Part shown: positions 52,168 to 60,679 of the stretch, one piece after another | Position numbering within the stretch: position 1 is the first letter of the stretch | How the letters are laid out: the number at the start of each line of letters is the position of its first letter | NCBI RefSeq assembly: GCF_004167665.1 | Contig: NZ_SEWE01000003.1 | Coordinates: 62,001-126,000 of the forward strand | Direction: 5' to 3' | From: Hymenobacter persicinus | GTDB taxonomy: Bacteria > Bacteroidota > Bacteroidia > Cytophagales > Hymenobacteraceae | Length of the DNA: 64,000 bases | Notes under the pieces: model-generated | What the model was told of the DNA's origin: nothing | What the model saw: only the letters and a program-made list of their open reading frames with translations | The model's database searches: none | Translations under genes and position numbers: made by a program

Positions 52168-52270
52168 GAAGGAGCTGCCCCCGACCGTAGCCAGCCGCTT
52201 AAGAGTACGAGTATTTGAACAGATTCTTGTTAAAATTCTCTTTTTCGGGCCTTTACCGCATTATTGGCCT

Positions 52271-52278
52271 TAACTTTG
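52271..52278 (+). promoter_or_regulatory. Predicted -7 box for the small secreted protein
   Basis: TAACTTTG, a perfect TAnnTTTG match, 35 bp upstream of the ATG at 52314. Confidence 0.55.
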
Positions 52279-52313
52279 TGCTGACCCGCGCCGCTCACTA
52301 TTTCGTTTCTGCT

Positions 52314-52547
52314 ATGAAATCTTCCTTACGTTTCGTCCTGCTTTTTGCCCTTATTGTCGTTGGCCGCCTTGCTAAAGAGCCAGTTGCCTCAGCTGCTGCC
52401 GCCAAGGTGGTGCATCCCGAGACGCCGGTGCAAAATGCTTCGTTTTTTGCTCGACAGACAAGCCCGGAGCCGGTTTCGGCCGGTAGTGGCAGCCGCCTTT
52501 GGCAAGCCACGGCTCCCACCACCCGAACAACCGTTTCAGTAGAATAA
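52314..52547 (+). CDS. Small exported peptide, unknown
   Basis: A 77-residue protein that begins MKSSLRFVLLFALIVVGRLA, a likely signal or anchor segment, followed by an Ala/Ser/Pro/Thr-rich tail. A strong promoter-like box upstream and a terminator right after the stop support a real short transcript. No family was recognised. An alternative is a small membrane-anchored peptide. Confidence 0.5.
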   Translation: MKSSLRFVLLFALIVVGRLAKEPVASAAAAKVVHPETPVQNASFFARQTSPEPVSAGSGSRLWQATAPTTRTTVSVE

Positions 52548-52558
52548 CCCATCCGGCA

Positions 52559-52587
52559 GGCGACTATTCCCACAGTCGCCTTTTTTG
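52559..52587 (+). terminator. Intrinsic terminator of the small secreted gene
   Basis: GGCGACT pairs with AGTCGCC around an 8-base loop, followed by TTTTTTG. Confidence 0.82.
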
Positions 52588-52618
52588 TGCCCAATAGTTT
52601 CGGAGCCGCCGCGGCCGC

Positions 52619-54712
52619 CTAGCTGATCCGGCTCCAGTTGACGGCCGTCGCGGGCAGCGAGGCAATGTGTCGCCGGATATTCAGGTTCTCGGGCTTGGCC
52701 AGACCTGGGTCGTCGTTGAGCAGTTCCTGGGCCGCCGCCCGCGACTCGGTCAGGATGCGGCCGTCTTTGGCCAAATCAGCAATAAGCAGGTCAAGCACGC
52801 CGCTCTGCTGGGTGCCCATCAGGTCGCCGGGGCCGCGCAGCTTCAGGTCGATGTCGGCAATTTCGAAGCCGTTGTTGGTCCGCACCATTGTTTCGAGACG
52901 GATGCGACTATCCTTGCTGAGCTTGTAGCCCGTCATCAGGATGCAGTAGCTCTGCTCGGCGCCCCGGCCCACCCGGCCCCGCAGCTGGTGAAGTTGCGAG
53001 AGGCCAAACCGCTCGGCACTTTCAATAATCATTACCGAGGCATTCGGCACGTTCACGCCCACCTCAATGACGGTGGTAGCCACCATAATCTGGGTTTCCC
53101 GGTTCACGAAGCGCTGCATCTCGAAGTCCTTCTGCTCGGCCTTCATGCGCCCGTGCACGATGCTGATCTGAAACTCCGGAAAAGCCCGGGCCACGCTTTC
53201 GTAGCCGTCGGTGAGGTCCTTGTAGTCCATCGTCTCCGACTCCTCGATGAGCGGGTACACGATGTAAACCTGCCGGCCCAGGTTCACCTGGTCGCGCAGA
53301 AACTGGAACACCTTGAGCCGATTGGCATCGTAGCGGTGCACGGTTACGATGGGCTTACGGCCGGCCGGCAGCTCATCGATGACCGACACATCCAGGTCGC
53401 CGTAGAGCGTCATGGCCAGGGTACGCGGGATGGGCGTGGCCGTCATGACTAGCACGTGGGGTATCACGTGCGGGTTTTTCTGCCAGAGCTTGGACCGCTG
53501 GGCCACGCCGAAGCGGTGCTGCTCGTCCATGATAGTCAGGCCCAGATTGTGAAACTGCACCACGTCTTCGAGCAGGGCGTGAGTGCCCACGAGCATGTGC
53601 ATCTCGCCCGAGCGGAGCTGCTCGTGCAACACGCGCCGATCTGAGGTGCGGGTGCTGCCGGTGAGCTTGCCCAGCTTGAGGCCCAGCAGGTCGGCGTACA
53701 CCTTTAGGCCCTGGTAGTGCTGGTCGGCCAGGATTTCGGTGGGCGCCATCAGGCAGCTCTGGGCCCCGTTGTCGGCGGCCATGAGCATGCTGATAAAGGC
53801 CACGATGGTTTTGCCCGAGCCCACGTCGCCTTGCAGGAGGCGGTTCATCTGCTTGCCGGCGCAGAAATCCTTGTAGATGTCGTGAATCACGCGCTTCTGG
53901 GCTCCGGTGAGGTCGAAGGTCAGCACGTTCTTGTAGAAGTGCACCAGCGTAGGCACCTCCTTGAAAATTTGCCCGGCCAGGGTCACTTTGCGTTGGTCCT
54001 TCTGTCGCAGCAGCTTGAGCTGGACGTAGAACAGCTCCTCAAACTTAAGCCGAAACCGGGCCGCCTGCAGCAGCTCAGGCGTCTGGGGGAAGTGAATCTG
54101 CTGGTAGGCCTCGGCCTTGCTCATCAGCCCGTAGCGCTGCACCAGCTCCGGCGACAACGACTCCTGCACGTGCGGCAGCGCAATTTTGAGCAGGTCGGAA
54201 ACCATGCGCGCAATGGCCTTGCTGTCGATGCGGTGGTAGTTCTTGAGCTTTTCGGTGGTATTGTAGACCGGCTGCAAAAAGCTCTGGCCCGGCTTGGCCT
54301 CGGTCACTTCCTCCAGCTCGGGGTGGGCCATCTGAGGCTTGCCGTTGAACATGGTCGGCTTGCCAAACACGATGTACTCCTGGTGGTTTTTGACCACGCT
54401 CTGCAGCCACTTCACGCCCTTAAACCAGACTAGCTCCAGCTCCGCGCTGCCGTCGGAGACTTTGGCCACCATGCGCTGCTTGGGCCCTTCCCCCACCACT
54501 TCACGGTTGCGCAATATGCCCTTGACCTGCACGTAAGGCAGGTCGTCGTGCAAATCGACGATGTTGTAGAACTGGGTGCGGTCGAGGTAGCGGAAGGGGT
54601 AGCGTTGAATCAGGTCGCCGTAGGTGAAGATATTCAGCTCCTTTTGCAGCAGCGTCGCACGCTGGGACCCCACGCCCCGCAGGTTCTCAATTTTGGTGTT
54701 GAAAAAGCTCAT
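52619..54712 (-). CDS. recG: ATP-dependent DNA helicase RecG
   Basis: A 697-residue helicase that remodels stalled replication forks and branched recombination intermediates. The N-terminal wedge domain (RATLLQKELNIFTYGDLIQR) is followed by the Walker A box LLQGDVGSGKTIVAF. The DEQH box is in MDEQHRFGVAQRSK, then come motif III VMTATPIPRTLAM and the C-terminal QLHQLRGRVGRGAEQSYCIL. Length is standard. It precedes gldD on the same strand's order gldD-recG. Confidence 0.96.
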   Translation of the reverse strand: MSFFNTKIENLRGVGSQRATLLQKELNIFTYGDLIQRYPFRYLDRTQFYNIVDLHDDLPYVQVKGILRNREVVGEGPKQRMVAKVSDGSAELELVWFKGVKWLQSVVKNHQEYIVFGKPTMFNGKPQMAHPELEEVTEAKPGQSFLQPVYNTTEKLKNYHRIDSKAIARMVSDLLKIALPHVQESLSPELVQRYGLMSKAEAYQQIHFPQTPELLQAARFRLKFEELFYVQLKLLRQKDQRKVTLAGQIFKEVPTLVHFYKNVLTFDLTGAQKRVIHDIYKDFCAGKQMNRLLQGDVGSGKTIVAFISMLMAADNGAQSCLMAPTEILADQHYQGLKVYADLLGLKLGKLTGSTRTSDRRVLHEQLRSGEMHMLVGTHALLEDVVQFHNLGLTIMDEQHRFGVAQRSKLWQKNPHVIPHVLVMTATPIPRTLAMTLYGDLDVSVIDELPAGRKPIVTVHRYDANRLKVFQFLRDQVNLGRQVYIVYPLIEESETMDYKDLTDGYESVARAFPEFQISIVHGRMKAEQKDFEMQRFVNRETQIMVATTVIEVGVNVPNASVMIIESAERFGLSQLHQLRGRVGRGAEQSYCILMTGYKLSKDSRIRLETMVRTNNGFEIADIDLKLRGPGDLMGTQQSGVLDLLIADLAKDGRILTESRAAAQELLNDDPGLAKPENLNIRRHIASLPATAVNWSRIS

Positions 54713-54799
54713 CTAGCGTCATGTGACACGCTCCGTCCGGTGCGCCACCCGCGCCAGAGCCGCTGGGCTGAGGCGGGTTGCTTCCGGAAAAGAAGCAGC

Positions 54800-55396
54800 C
54801 TACTGGTATTTCAGGGTGTTGAGCATCTGCACGATATCCTTTTTGACGTAGTCGATAACCGGGGCCAGGGAGTCGTTGGCCGTGGCGGTTGGGAAGTACA
54901 GGGCGCCGCGGAAAAAGTGCTTGGTGCTGTCGGTGGTGTAGAACTGAAACTGGCTCGGTACTTCCCCGGACAACTCAAAAATGGCCACCCGCATTCCATT
55001 CGGGGTTTTTATCACACTTTCGTCGATGGCCGTGGCCTTGATCTGGTGCTTGGCCGTGAGCTTGCGGGCGTCTTCCATAAGCTTATTGAACACCTTCGGG
55101 TCGTGCTTCACGTCCATGTATGTTATCTGCACGTTAGCGTGGAGCTGCGGGTAAATCACGTTGATCCAGTGCGGCTGAGCCATGTAGGAGGAGTCGCGCC
55201 GCACTTTGGCGTAGCGTGAGTACTGAAACGTGTAAGGGTGCCCCGGGGCCAGTTGCTGGTAGGCGTGCGGGGGCAGGTCAATGCGGTTGTAGCCTTTGGG
55301 CTTGGGCGTAAAGTCGCCGGGGGCGGAGCAGCCAGGAGTAAAGAAAGCCAGGCCCAGCAGGAAACCCAGGGCGCGCAGAAGTCGGAAAGCAGGCAT
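54800..55396 (-). CDS. gldD: Gliding motility lipoprotein GldD
   Basis: A 198-residue lipoprotein needed for gliding and type IX secretion in Bacteroidota. The lipobox FTPGC ends the signal; KPKGYNRIDLPPHAYQQLA and NVIYPQLHANVQITYMDV are the GldD signature. It lies downstream of ssb and mutY, the order conserved in Bacteroidota. ATG 55396 starts the lipobox signal; an earlier start would add nine residues of low likelihood. Confidence 0.9.
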   Translation of the reverse strand: MPAFRLLRALGFLLGLAFFTPGCSAPGDFTPKPKGYNRIDLPPHAYQQLAPGHPYTFQYSRYAKVRRDSSYMAQPHWINVIYPQLHANVQITYMDVKHDPKVFNKLMEDARKLTAKHQIKATAIDESVIKTPNGMRVAIFELSGEVPSQFQFYTTDSTKHFFRGALYFPTATANDSLAPVIDYVKKDIVQMLNTLKYQ

Positions 55397-55504
55397 TTTA
55401 CACAATGCGGGTTGAGCAGTCAAAGGTAGCCGGAAATGGGCAGTGGTGAGCCCGTCCCGGCTCGGGCCCCGGCGCAGCAGCGGAAGGGCTGCTACGGAGC
55501 AACG

Positions 55505-55536
55505 AAAAAAGCCCCGGCAACGTGCCGGGGCCTTTC
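55505..55536 (-). terminator. Intrinsic terminator of ssb
   Basis: GCCCCGGCA pairs with TGCCGGGGC around ACG; on the minus strand the stem is followed by a T-run. Confidence 0.85.
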
Positions 55537-55560
55537 ACGAAACAAAATGGAGCTTGAACC

Positions 55561-55980
55561 CTAAAACGGCAGCTGGTCGATTTCCGGCTCCTGACGGAAG
55601 GTCTGAGCTTCCACTGCCGCCGGCTGACTTTGCTGGTTGTCCCCGTGAGGCCGCCCCCCGAGCATCGTGATTTCGTCGGCCACGATTTCGGTGATGTAGC
55701 GGGTCTGATTGTCCTTATCCTGGTACTGCCGGGTGCGGATTTTACCTTCCACATAAATCTGGTGGCCCTTCTTGAGATATTTCTCGGCCACTTCGGCCAG
55801 GCCGCGCCAGGCCGTGATGTTATGCCACTCGGTCCGCTCGACGCGGGCACCGCTCTTGTCCTTGTAGTAGTCGTTGGTGGCCAGGGTGAAGTTGGCCACG
55901 CTGGCGCCGCTTTCCAAATGACGAACCTCCGGGTCTTTGCCCAAGTGGCCCACCAGAATTACTTTGTTAATGCCTGCCAT
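55561..55980 (-). CDS. ssb: Single-stranded DNA-binding protein
   Basis: A 139-residue protein. The OB fold begins AGINKVILVGHLGKDPEVRH and includes the GKIRTRQYQDKDNQTRY strand and EIVADEITMLGG. The acidic tip ends IDQLPF, the conserved protein-interaction tail of Ssb. It protects single-stranded DNA in replication and repair. It lies downstream of mutY (95-bp gap) and upstream of gldD behind a terminator. Confidence 0.96.
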   Translation of the reverse strand: MAGINKVILVGHLGKDPEVRHLESGASVANFTLATNDYYKDKSGARVERTEWHNITAWRGLAEVAEKYLKKGHQIYVEGKIRTRQYQDKDNQTRYITEIVADEITMLGGRPHGDNQQSQPAAVEAQTFRQEPEIDQLPF

Positions 55981-56075
55981 GATCTGATTGTTAAGGCGTT
56001 AGAAAGAATAGATATGAACTGTTTTCTTGTATTAAAGATAATGCATGTTTACGCCATATCCAAATTTTTTAGTTT

Positions 56076-57167
56076 TTATTTCCAGGTTTTGTCAAGGAAA
56101 TTAGCAATCAGTATTGGCTTGGGCAGCTCGTGGGTTTCGGCGGCCGTGAAGGCGGCCAGGCCCGACTGCGCCAGCCCGCCCGCATCGAGGGGCTGCTGCA
56201 GCCAGAGCGAATGAAACCGGGCCTCCACCTTCTGATGGCTCAGCACGTGCCGCAGGGCCAGTACGGGCTCCTCGGCCTGGTCGGTGGCCAGCTGCCCACC
56301 CAGGGCCTCCACGGCAGCCACCAAGCTTGGGGCGGGCAGCTCAGCCGCCTCCGTTTCGGTTAGGGCGAAATCATAAAGGCCCTGCCAGATGTCCTTGGCC
56401 CCGCGCTTTTTCATGTACACCGTCTCGCCGTGGCGCAGCACCAAGTAGTGGAAATAGCGGGTCCGGGCGGCCTTGGCCTTGCTTTTCACCGGCAGCTCGT
56501 GCACCAGCCCGTTCTGGAACGCGAAGCAGTGGTGCTGCAGGGGGCAAAACAGGCAGTCGGGCTTGAGTGGGGTGCACTGAATAGCCCCAAACTCCATAAT
56601 GGCCTGATTGAACTCGTCGGGGGCGGCGGCCGGAATTAGGGCGTCGGCCAGGGTCTGAAACTCCTTGCGGGAGCTGGGAGCGGCAATGTCGGAGGCAATG
56701 CCAAACACCCGGGCCAGCACCCGGTACACGTTGCCATCGAGCACGGCCACTTTCTCCCCGAACGCAAACGAGGCAATGGCGGCCGCCGTGTACTGGCCCA
56801 CGCCGCGCAGCTTAAGCAGCTCGGCATAGGTGGTCGGGAACTGTCCGCCGTACTCGCCCACCACCTGCTGGGCGGTGTGGTGCATGTTGCGGGCCCGGGA
56901 ATAGTAGCCAAGTCCCTGCCAATGACGCAGAACCTCGTCTTCGGGCGCCGCGGCTAGGTCCTGCACCGTGGGGTAAGTCGTGATAAAATCCAGGTAGTAG
57001 GGCAGACCCTGCTTGACGCGGGTCTGCTGCAGAATCACTTCCGACAGCCAGATAGCGTACGGGTCGCGGGTGTGGCGCCAGGGCAGGTCGCGGCGGTGCC
57101 GCGGGTACCATTCCAAGAGGGCAGGGGCAAAATAGGGGGCGGCAGTCGGGGTACTTGGGCGGGTCAA
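56076..57167 (-). CDS. mutY: Adenine DNA glycosylase MutY
   Basis: A 363-residue DNA repair enzyme that removes adenine opposite 8-oxoguanine. The HhH-GPD domain contains the catalytic Glu in SEVILQQTRVKQGL and the Asp in GVGQYTAAAIASFAFGE followed by VLDGNVYRVL. The Fe-S cluster is coordinated by the Cys-x6-Cys-x2-Cys-x5-Cys pattern (CTPLKPDCLFCPLQHHC). The C-terminal NUDIX-like domain recognises 8-oxoG. It starts at TTG 57167 (no ATG is available in frame before the domain) and is divergent from the HU gene. Confidence 0.93.
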   Translation of the reverse strand: MTRPSTPTAAPYFAPALLEWYPRHRRDLPWRHTRDPYAIWLSEVILQQTRVKQGLPYYLDFITTYPTVQDLAAAPEDEVLRHWQGLGYYSRARNMHHTAQQVVGEYGGQFPTTYAELLKLRGVGQYTAAAIASFAFGEKVAVLDGNVYRVLARVFGIASDIAAPSSRKEFQTLADALIPAAAPDEFNQAIMEFGAIQCTPLKPDCLFCPLQHHCFAFQNGLVHELPVKSKAKAARTRYFHYLVLRHGETVYMKKRGAKDIWQGLYDFALTETEAAELPAPSLVAAVEALGGQLATDQAEEPVLALRHVLSHQKVEARFHSLWLQQPLDAGGLAQSGLAAFTAAETHELPKPILIANFLDKTWK

Positions 57168-57250
57168 GGGCTTGGAAGATAGAGGTTTGCCGATGTAGCG
57201 GCAATGGGAATGGAAAGTGGGAAAAGTATTGTAAAACCAAAAAGTACGGG

Positions 57251-57258
57251 TACCTTTG
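57251..57258 (+). promoter_or_regulatory. Predicted promoter box for HU
   Basis: TACCTTTG followed by TGG is a perfect TAnnTTTG match. It lies 104 bp before the GTG start of HU, with a terminator-like hairpin between. Confidence 0.6.
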
Positions 57259-57260
57259 TG

Positions 57261-57321
57261 GCCCCAATTCGTAAACAACAGCTTACCGGGCAAGGGCTTA
57301 CGTCTTGAATTGGGGCGTTTT
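57261..57321 (+). terminator. Terminator-like hairpin in the HU leader
   Basis: GCCCCAATTC (57261-57270) and GAATTGGGGC (57307-57316) form a perfect 10-bp stem with a loop of 36 bases, followed by GTTTTTG. It lies between the promoter and HU, so it can act as an attenuator or end a small leader RNA of about 60 nt. Confidence 0.7.
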
Positions 57322-57362
57322 TGCCCAGTACCCATTTTTCACACCCTAGTACACTTACCAGC

Positions 57363-57668
57363 GTGACTAAAGCAGAAGTAATCGCCGAAATCGCCGACAA
57401 GACCGGCATTGAGAAAGCAGACGTATCGGCTACCGTTGAAGCCTTCTTCAAAGTGGTAAAAGATTCGATGGCCGACGGCAACAACATCTACGTGCGCGGC
57501 TTCGGGAGCTTCGTTAACAAGAAGCGGGCAAAAAAAGTCGCCCGTAACATCTCCAAAAATACGTCGATCATCATCGACGAGCACTTCATTCCGAGCTTCA
57601 AGCCGTCGAAAACGTTCATCGGCAAGATCAAAAACAGCAAGAAGATTAAAGAGCTGGCCCAGGCCTAA
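57363..57668 (+). CDS. HU-family DNA-binding protein
   Basis: A 101-residue histone-like protein. TKAEVIAEIADKTGIEKADV opens the helical dimer part; YVRGFGSFVNKKRAKKVARN is the beta-arm region, with an extra C-terminal lysine-rich segment compared with E. coli HU. It bends and compacts DNA. Translation begins at GTG 57363. The transcript is probably subject to the leader hairpin. A hairpin also lies between its stop and the next gene. Confidence 0.92.
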   Translation: MTKAEVIAEIADKTGIEKADVSATVEAFFKVVKDSMADGNNIYVRGFGSFVNKKRAKKVARNISKNTSIIIDEHFIPSFKPSKTFIGKIKNSKKIKELAQA

Positions 57669-57695
57669 GCTCCTTTCTTCGTAACATTGCGGCGC

Positions 57696-57737
57696 GCCGC
57701 CGGGTGTCCGACCTCGGAGCCCGGCGGCCTGCTTTTT
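57696..57737 (+). terminator. Terminator-like hairpin after HU
   Basis: GCCGCCGGG pairs with CCCGGCGGC around 15 bases, then a CTGC gap and TTTTT. The next gene starts 5 bp later, so it may also act as an attenuator. Confidence 0.6.
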
Positions 57738-57741
57738 CCCT

Positions 57742-58638
57742 ATGGCATCTCGTAATTCCTCGCATCAGCTTATTCTTGTGGTCGTCGCGCTAGCGCTGGT
57801 GGCCGGTTTGTTTGTGCTGCCCAAAGGAATCGTGAAGCCCAAGGAAGGTAAAAGCGAGATGAGCCAGCAGGCCGCCCGCACCGCCAACCGCGACAACGGC
57901 GCGGCGGCTCCGTCCACGGCTTCCGTGGATGGCTCCGCTGCTCCCGCCGGGGCCACGGCCGAACAGCCGCACATGAGCATGACGGCCGAGCAGCGCAAGG
58001 AAATCAGCACGCTTCTGGCCAAGTATTCGGCCGAGCGCGACCCGATGGCCAAGCTGCGCGTGGCGTCGGATCTGGCGGCCAAGTACCGGGCCGTGGAGCG
58101 CTTCGACAGCGCGGGCTACTACTACGAACAACTGGCCGTAGCCCGTCCCGGGGAGCAAACCTGGAAACGGGCGGCCGACTCGTACTTCGAGGCGTTTAGC
58201 TTCGCGGCTACGGAGGAACGGCAGAAAATGCTGGCCGCCAAAACCCGGGAGCTCTACGAGAAGGTGTTGAAAAACAACCCCGAAAACCTCGACGCCAAAA
58301 CCAACCTGGGCATGGCCTACATGGCCAGCGACAACCCCGTGCAGGGCGTTACGTTGCTACGCGAAGTCCTCGTGGCCGACCCGCGCAACGAAAATGCTCT
58401 GTATAACCTGGGCCTGCTCTCGATTCAGAGCAACCAGAACGATAAGGCCGTGGAACGGTTCAAGGAGCTGACGAAAGTCAACCCCGAGAACATCAACGGT
58501 CAGTTTTACCTGGGCGTCTCCTTGGCCAAAACCGGCGCCAAGGAAGAAGCCCGGGCGGCTTTCCAGAAAGCCAAAAGCTTGAGCTCAGACCCGGCGCTGG
58601 TAGCGTCGGTGGATGAGCAACTCGCTCAGTTGAAGTAG
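57742..58638 (+). CDS. Membrane-anchored TPR protein
   Basis: A 298-residue protein. One hydrophobic helix near the N-terminus (about 9-27, LILVVVALALVAGLFVLP) anchors it. An Ala/Ser-rich linker precedes TPR-like repeats (about 90-298; ENLDAKTNLGMAYMASDNPV, NENALYNLGLLSIQSNQNDK, NINGQFYLGVSLAKTGAKEE). TPRs mediate protein-protein contacts. The partner is unknown. It is followed 34 bp later by the COX24-like mini-gene and then RNase G, and may be in the same transcript. Confidence 0.75.
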   Translation: MASRNSSHQLILVVVALALVAGLFVLPKGIVKPKEGKSEMSQQAARTANRDNGAAAPSTASVDGSAAPAGATAEQPHMSMTAEQRKEISTLLAKYSAERDPMAKLRVASDLAAKYRAVERFDSAGYYYEQLAVARPGEQTWKRAADSYFEAFSFAATEERQKMLAAKTRELYEKVLKNNPENLDAKTNLGMAYMASDNPVQGVTLLREVLVADPRNENALYNLGLLSIQSNQNDKAVERFKELTKVNPENINGQFYLGVSLAKTGAKEEARAAFQKAKSLSSDPALVASVDEQLAQLK

Positions 58639-58671
58639 AAACCCTTTTTTACAACCCCTAACCTCCTCATC

Positions 58672-58761
58672 ATGCCCTGCGGTAAAAAGAGAAAGCGTCA
58701 TAAGATTGCCACTCACAAACGGAAGAAGCGTCTGCGCAAGAACCGTCACAAGAAGAAGTAA
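58672..58761 (+). CDS. AURKAIP1/COX24 (mS38/bS22-like) mini-protein
   Basis: A 29-residue protein: MPCGKKRKRHKIATHKRKKR plus nine further residues. Eleven Lys, six Arg and three His of 29 residues mark it as extremely basic. Such proteins are widespread in Bacteroidota and resemble the C-terminus of mitochondrial ribosomal mS38 (AURKAIP1/COX24) and mycobacterial bS22, which bind the small subunit near the decoding region. A ribosomal role is the best guess. It lies upstream of the RNase G gene, in a context I recall from other Bacteroidota. Confidence 0.82.
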   Translation: MPCGKKRKRHKIATHKRKKRLRKNRHKKK

Positions 58762-58869
58762 GCCTTCCGGGGTTTGCTGTCGGACTTGGGGCTTCGGCCG
58801 CTAGTTCGTCCTATCTCTCACGTAAGTACTCTGAGAGTGGCTGGTTTTTCGCTTTCCCCGTGGCCTTGG

Positions 58870-58904
58870 AAGGGAAGCTGGTGCCGTGCGCACCGGCTTC
58901 CCTT
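58870..58904 (+). promoter_or_regulatory. Long hairpin upstream of RNase G
   Basis: AAGGGAAGCTGGTGC pairs with GCACCGGCTTCCCTT (one G-U) around a 5-base loop. Only three T follow, so it is a weak terminator at best. It sits in the 202-bp gap before rng and could be a structured leader. Confidence 0.5.
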
Positions 58905-58963
58905 TGCGGGTTTCGGGGGCGTAGGCAAGCCGCCACGGTGTATTCACTTAACCAACTGACCCA

Positions 58964-60574
58964 TTGAGTAACGAATTAGTCATTAATTCTACTCAGGACG
59001 GAGAACGGATTGCCCTGCTCCAGGATAAGCGGCTCATCGAATACCATTTCGACCGCAACGACACCAACTATTCGGTTGGCGACATTTTCCTGGGGACGGT
59101 CAAGAAAGTTATGCCCGGTCTGAACGCCGCGTTCATCGACATCGGGTATCAAAAAGACGCCTTCCTGCACTACGGCGACTTGGGGGAGCAATTCCCCTCG
59201 ATGATGAAGTGGAGCAAGGGCGTACAATCGCAGAAAATTACCACGGGCGCGCTCAAAACCTTCCAGTTTGAAGGCACGCTCGACAAAGTCGGCAAAGCGG
59301 CCGATGTGTTCAAAAAGGGCCAGCAGCTGCTGGTTCAGATTGTGAAGGAGCCGATTTCGACCAAGGGCCCGCGCCTGAGCATGGACATCTCCATGGCTGG
59401 CCGCTACCTGGTACTCGTGCCGTTTTCCAACACGATCAGCGTATCCAAGAAGATTGTCAGCAAGACGGAGCGGGAGCGGCTCAAGCGCCTCATTGCCTCC
59501 ATCAAGCCCGACAATTTCGGCGTCATCATCCGCACCGTGGCCGAAGGCCGGGAGGTGGCCGAGCTCGACAAGGATATGCAAAGCATGACGGCCAACTGGG
59601 AAACGCTCTTCCAGACCCTGCGCACGGCCAAGCCGAACGACAAGGTACTGGGCGAGCTGGGCCGCTCCAGCTCCATGCTGCGCGACTTGCTCAACGAAAG
59701 CTTCGACTCCATTACCGTGGATTCGGCGCCGATGTACGAGGAAATGCGCAGCTACCTCCAGAAGATTGCGCCCGACAAGCTCGGTCTGCTCAAGCTCCAC
59801 ACCGGCAAGGTGAAGGTGTTTGAGCACGTTGGTTTGGAAAAGCAGCTCAAAACGCTGTTTGGCAAAACCGTGACCGTGCCCGGCGGCGGCTACCTTGTCA
59901 TTGAGCACACCGAGGCTTTGCACGTCATCGATGTGAACTCCGGCAACAAGAGCAACCAGGAAAGTGACCAGGAGGCTACGGCTCTCATGATCAATATGCT
60001 GGCGGCCAAAGAGGTAGCCCGGCAGCTCCGTCTGCGCGACATGGGCGGCATCATCGTGGTCGATTTTATCGACATGAAAAGTGCCGAGAGTCGTAAGAAA
60101 GTAGAGGATGCCGTGCGCGACGTGATGAAGCACGACAAAGCGCGCTTCACCATATTGCCCATCACCAAGTTCGGGCTGCTGCAGATTACGCGGCAGCGCG
60201 TACGGCCGGCCGAGAACATCGTGACCGGCGAAGTGTGCCCCACCTGCGGCGGTACGGGCAAGATTTCGGCCTCTATCCTCGTAACGGACGAAATCGACAA
60301 CAGCATTGAAGACCTGCTGGTCACCCAGAACCAGTCGGGTATTTCGTTGTATGTGCACCCCTTCCTGCACGCTTATTACACCAAGGGATTGGTGTCGAAG
60401 CAGATGAAGTGGTATCTGAAGTATTACAAGTGGGTGAAGGTCATGAAAGACACGTCTTTGGGCCTCACCGACTACCGCATCGAGGATGAACGGGGCGAGG
60501 AAATCGAATTGCAGTCCCCCGCCGCCGCCATGAGCCGCCTCCAGGACCGTGAGGTCGAGGAGCTGACGGACTAA
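58964..60574 (+). CDS. rng: Ribonuclease E/G family endoribonuclease
   Basis: A 536-residue RNase G/E. The S1-like RNA-binding domain is at about residues 30-130 (GTVKKVMPGLNAAFIDIGY). The catalytic metal site is in VIDVNSGNKSNQESDQEATA and GGIIVVDFIDMKS (two aspartates). CPTCGGTGKIS is the zinc-link motif that joins subunits. It cleaves single-stranded AU-rich RNA in rRNA and mRNA processing. It starts at TTG 58964, behind a stable hairpin. It ends with a terminator. Confidence 0.94.
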   Translation: MSNELVINSTQDGERIALLQDKRLIEYHFDRNDTNYSVGDIFLGTVKKVMPGLNAAFIDIGYQKDAFLHYGDLGEQFPSMMKWSKGVQSQKITTGALKTFQFEGTLDKVGKAADVFKKGQQLLVQIVKEPISTKGPRLSMDISMAGRYLVLVPFSNTISVSKKIVSKTERERLKRLIASIKPDNFGVIIRTVAEGREVAELDKDMQSMTANWETLFQTLRTAKPNDKVLGELGRSSSMLRDLLNESFDSITVDSAPMYEEMRSYLQKIAPDKLGLLKLHTGKVKVFEHVGLEKQLKTLFGKTVTVPGGGYLVIEHTEALHVIDVNSGNKSNQESDQEATALMINMLAAKEVARQLRLRDMGGIIVVDFIDMKSAESRKKVEDAVRDVMKHDKARFTILPITKFGLLQITRQRVRPAENIVTGEVCPTCGGTGKISASILVTDEIDNSIEDLLVTQNQSGISLYVHPFLHAYYTKGLVSKQMKWYLKYYKWVKVMKDTSLGLTDYRIEDERGEEIELQSPAAAMSRLQDREVEELTD

Positions 60575-60623
60575 TGAGTACTGATTGACGGTTTTTTCTG
60601 CGAAAAGCCCTCCTGATAAGAAG

Positions 60624-60660
60624 AAAGCCCCGCTGCTCGAGATGAGCGGCGGGGCTTTTT
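60624..60660. terminator. Bidirectional terminator after rng
   Basis: AAAGCCCCGCTGCTC pairs with GAGCGGCGGGGCTTTTT (one bulge), with A- and T-runs on both sides between convergent genes. Confidence 0.9.
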
Positions 60661-60679
60661 CGTGGGGCGGTAAAGAGGG

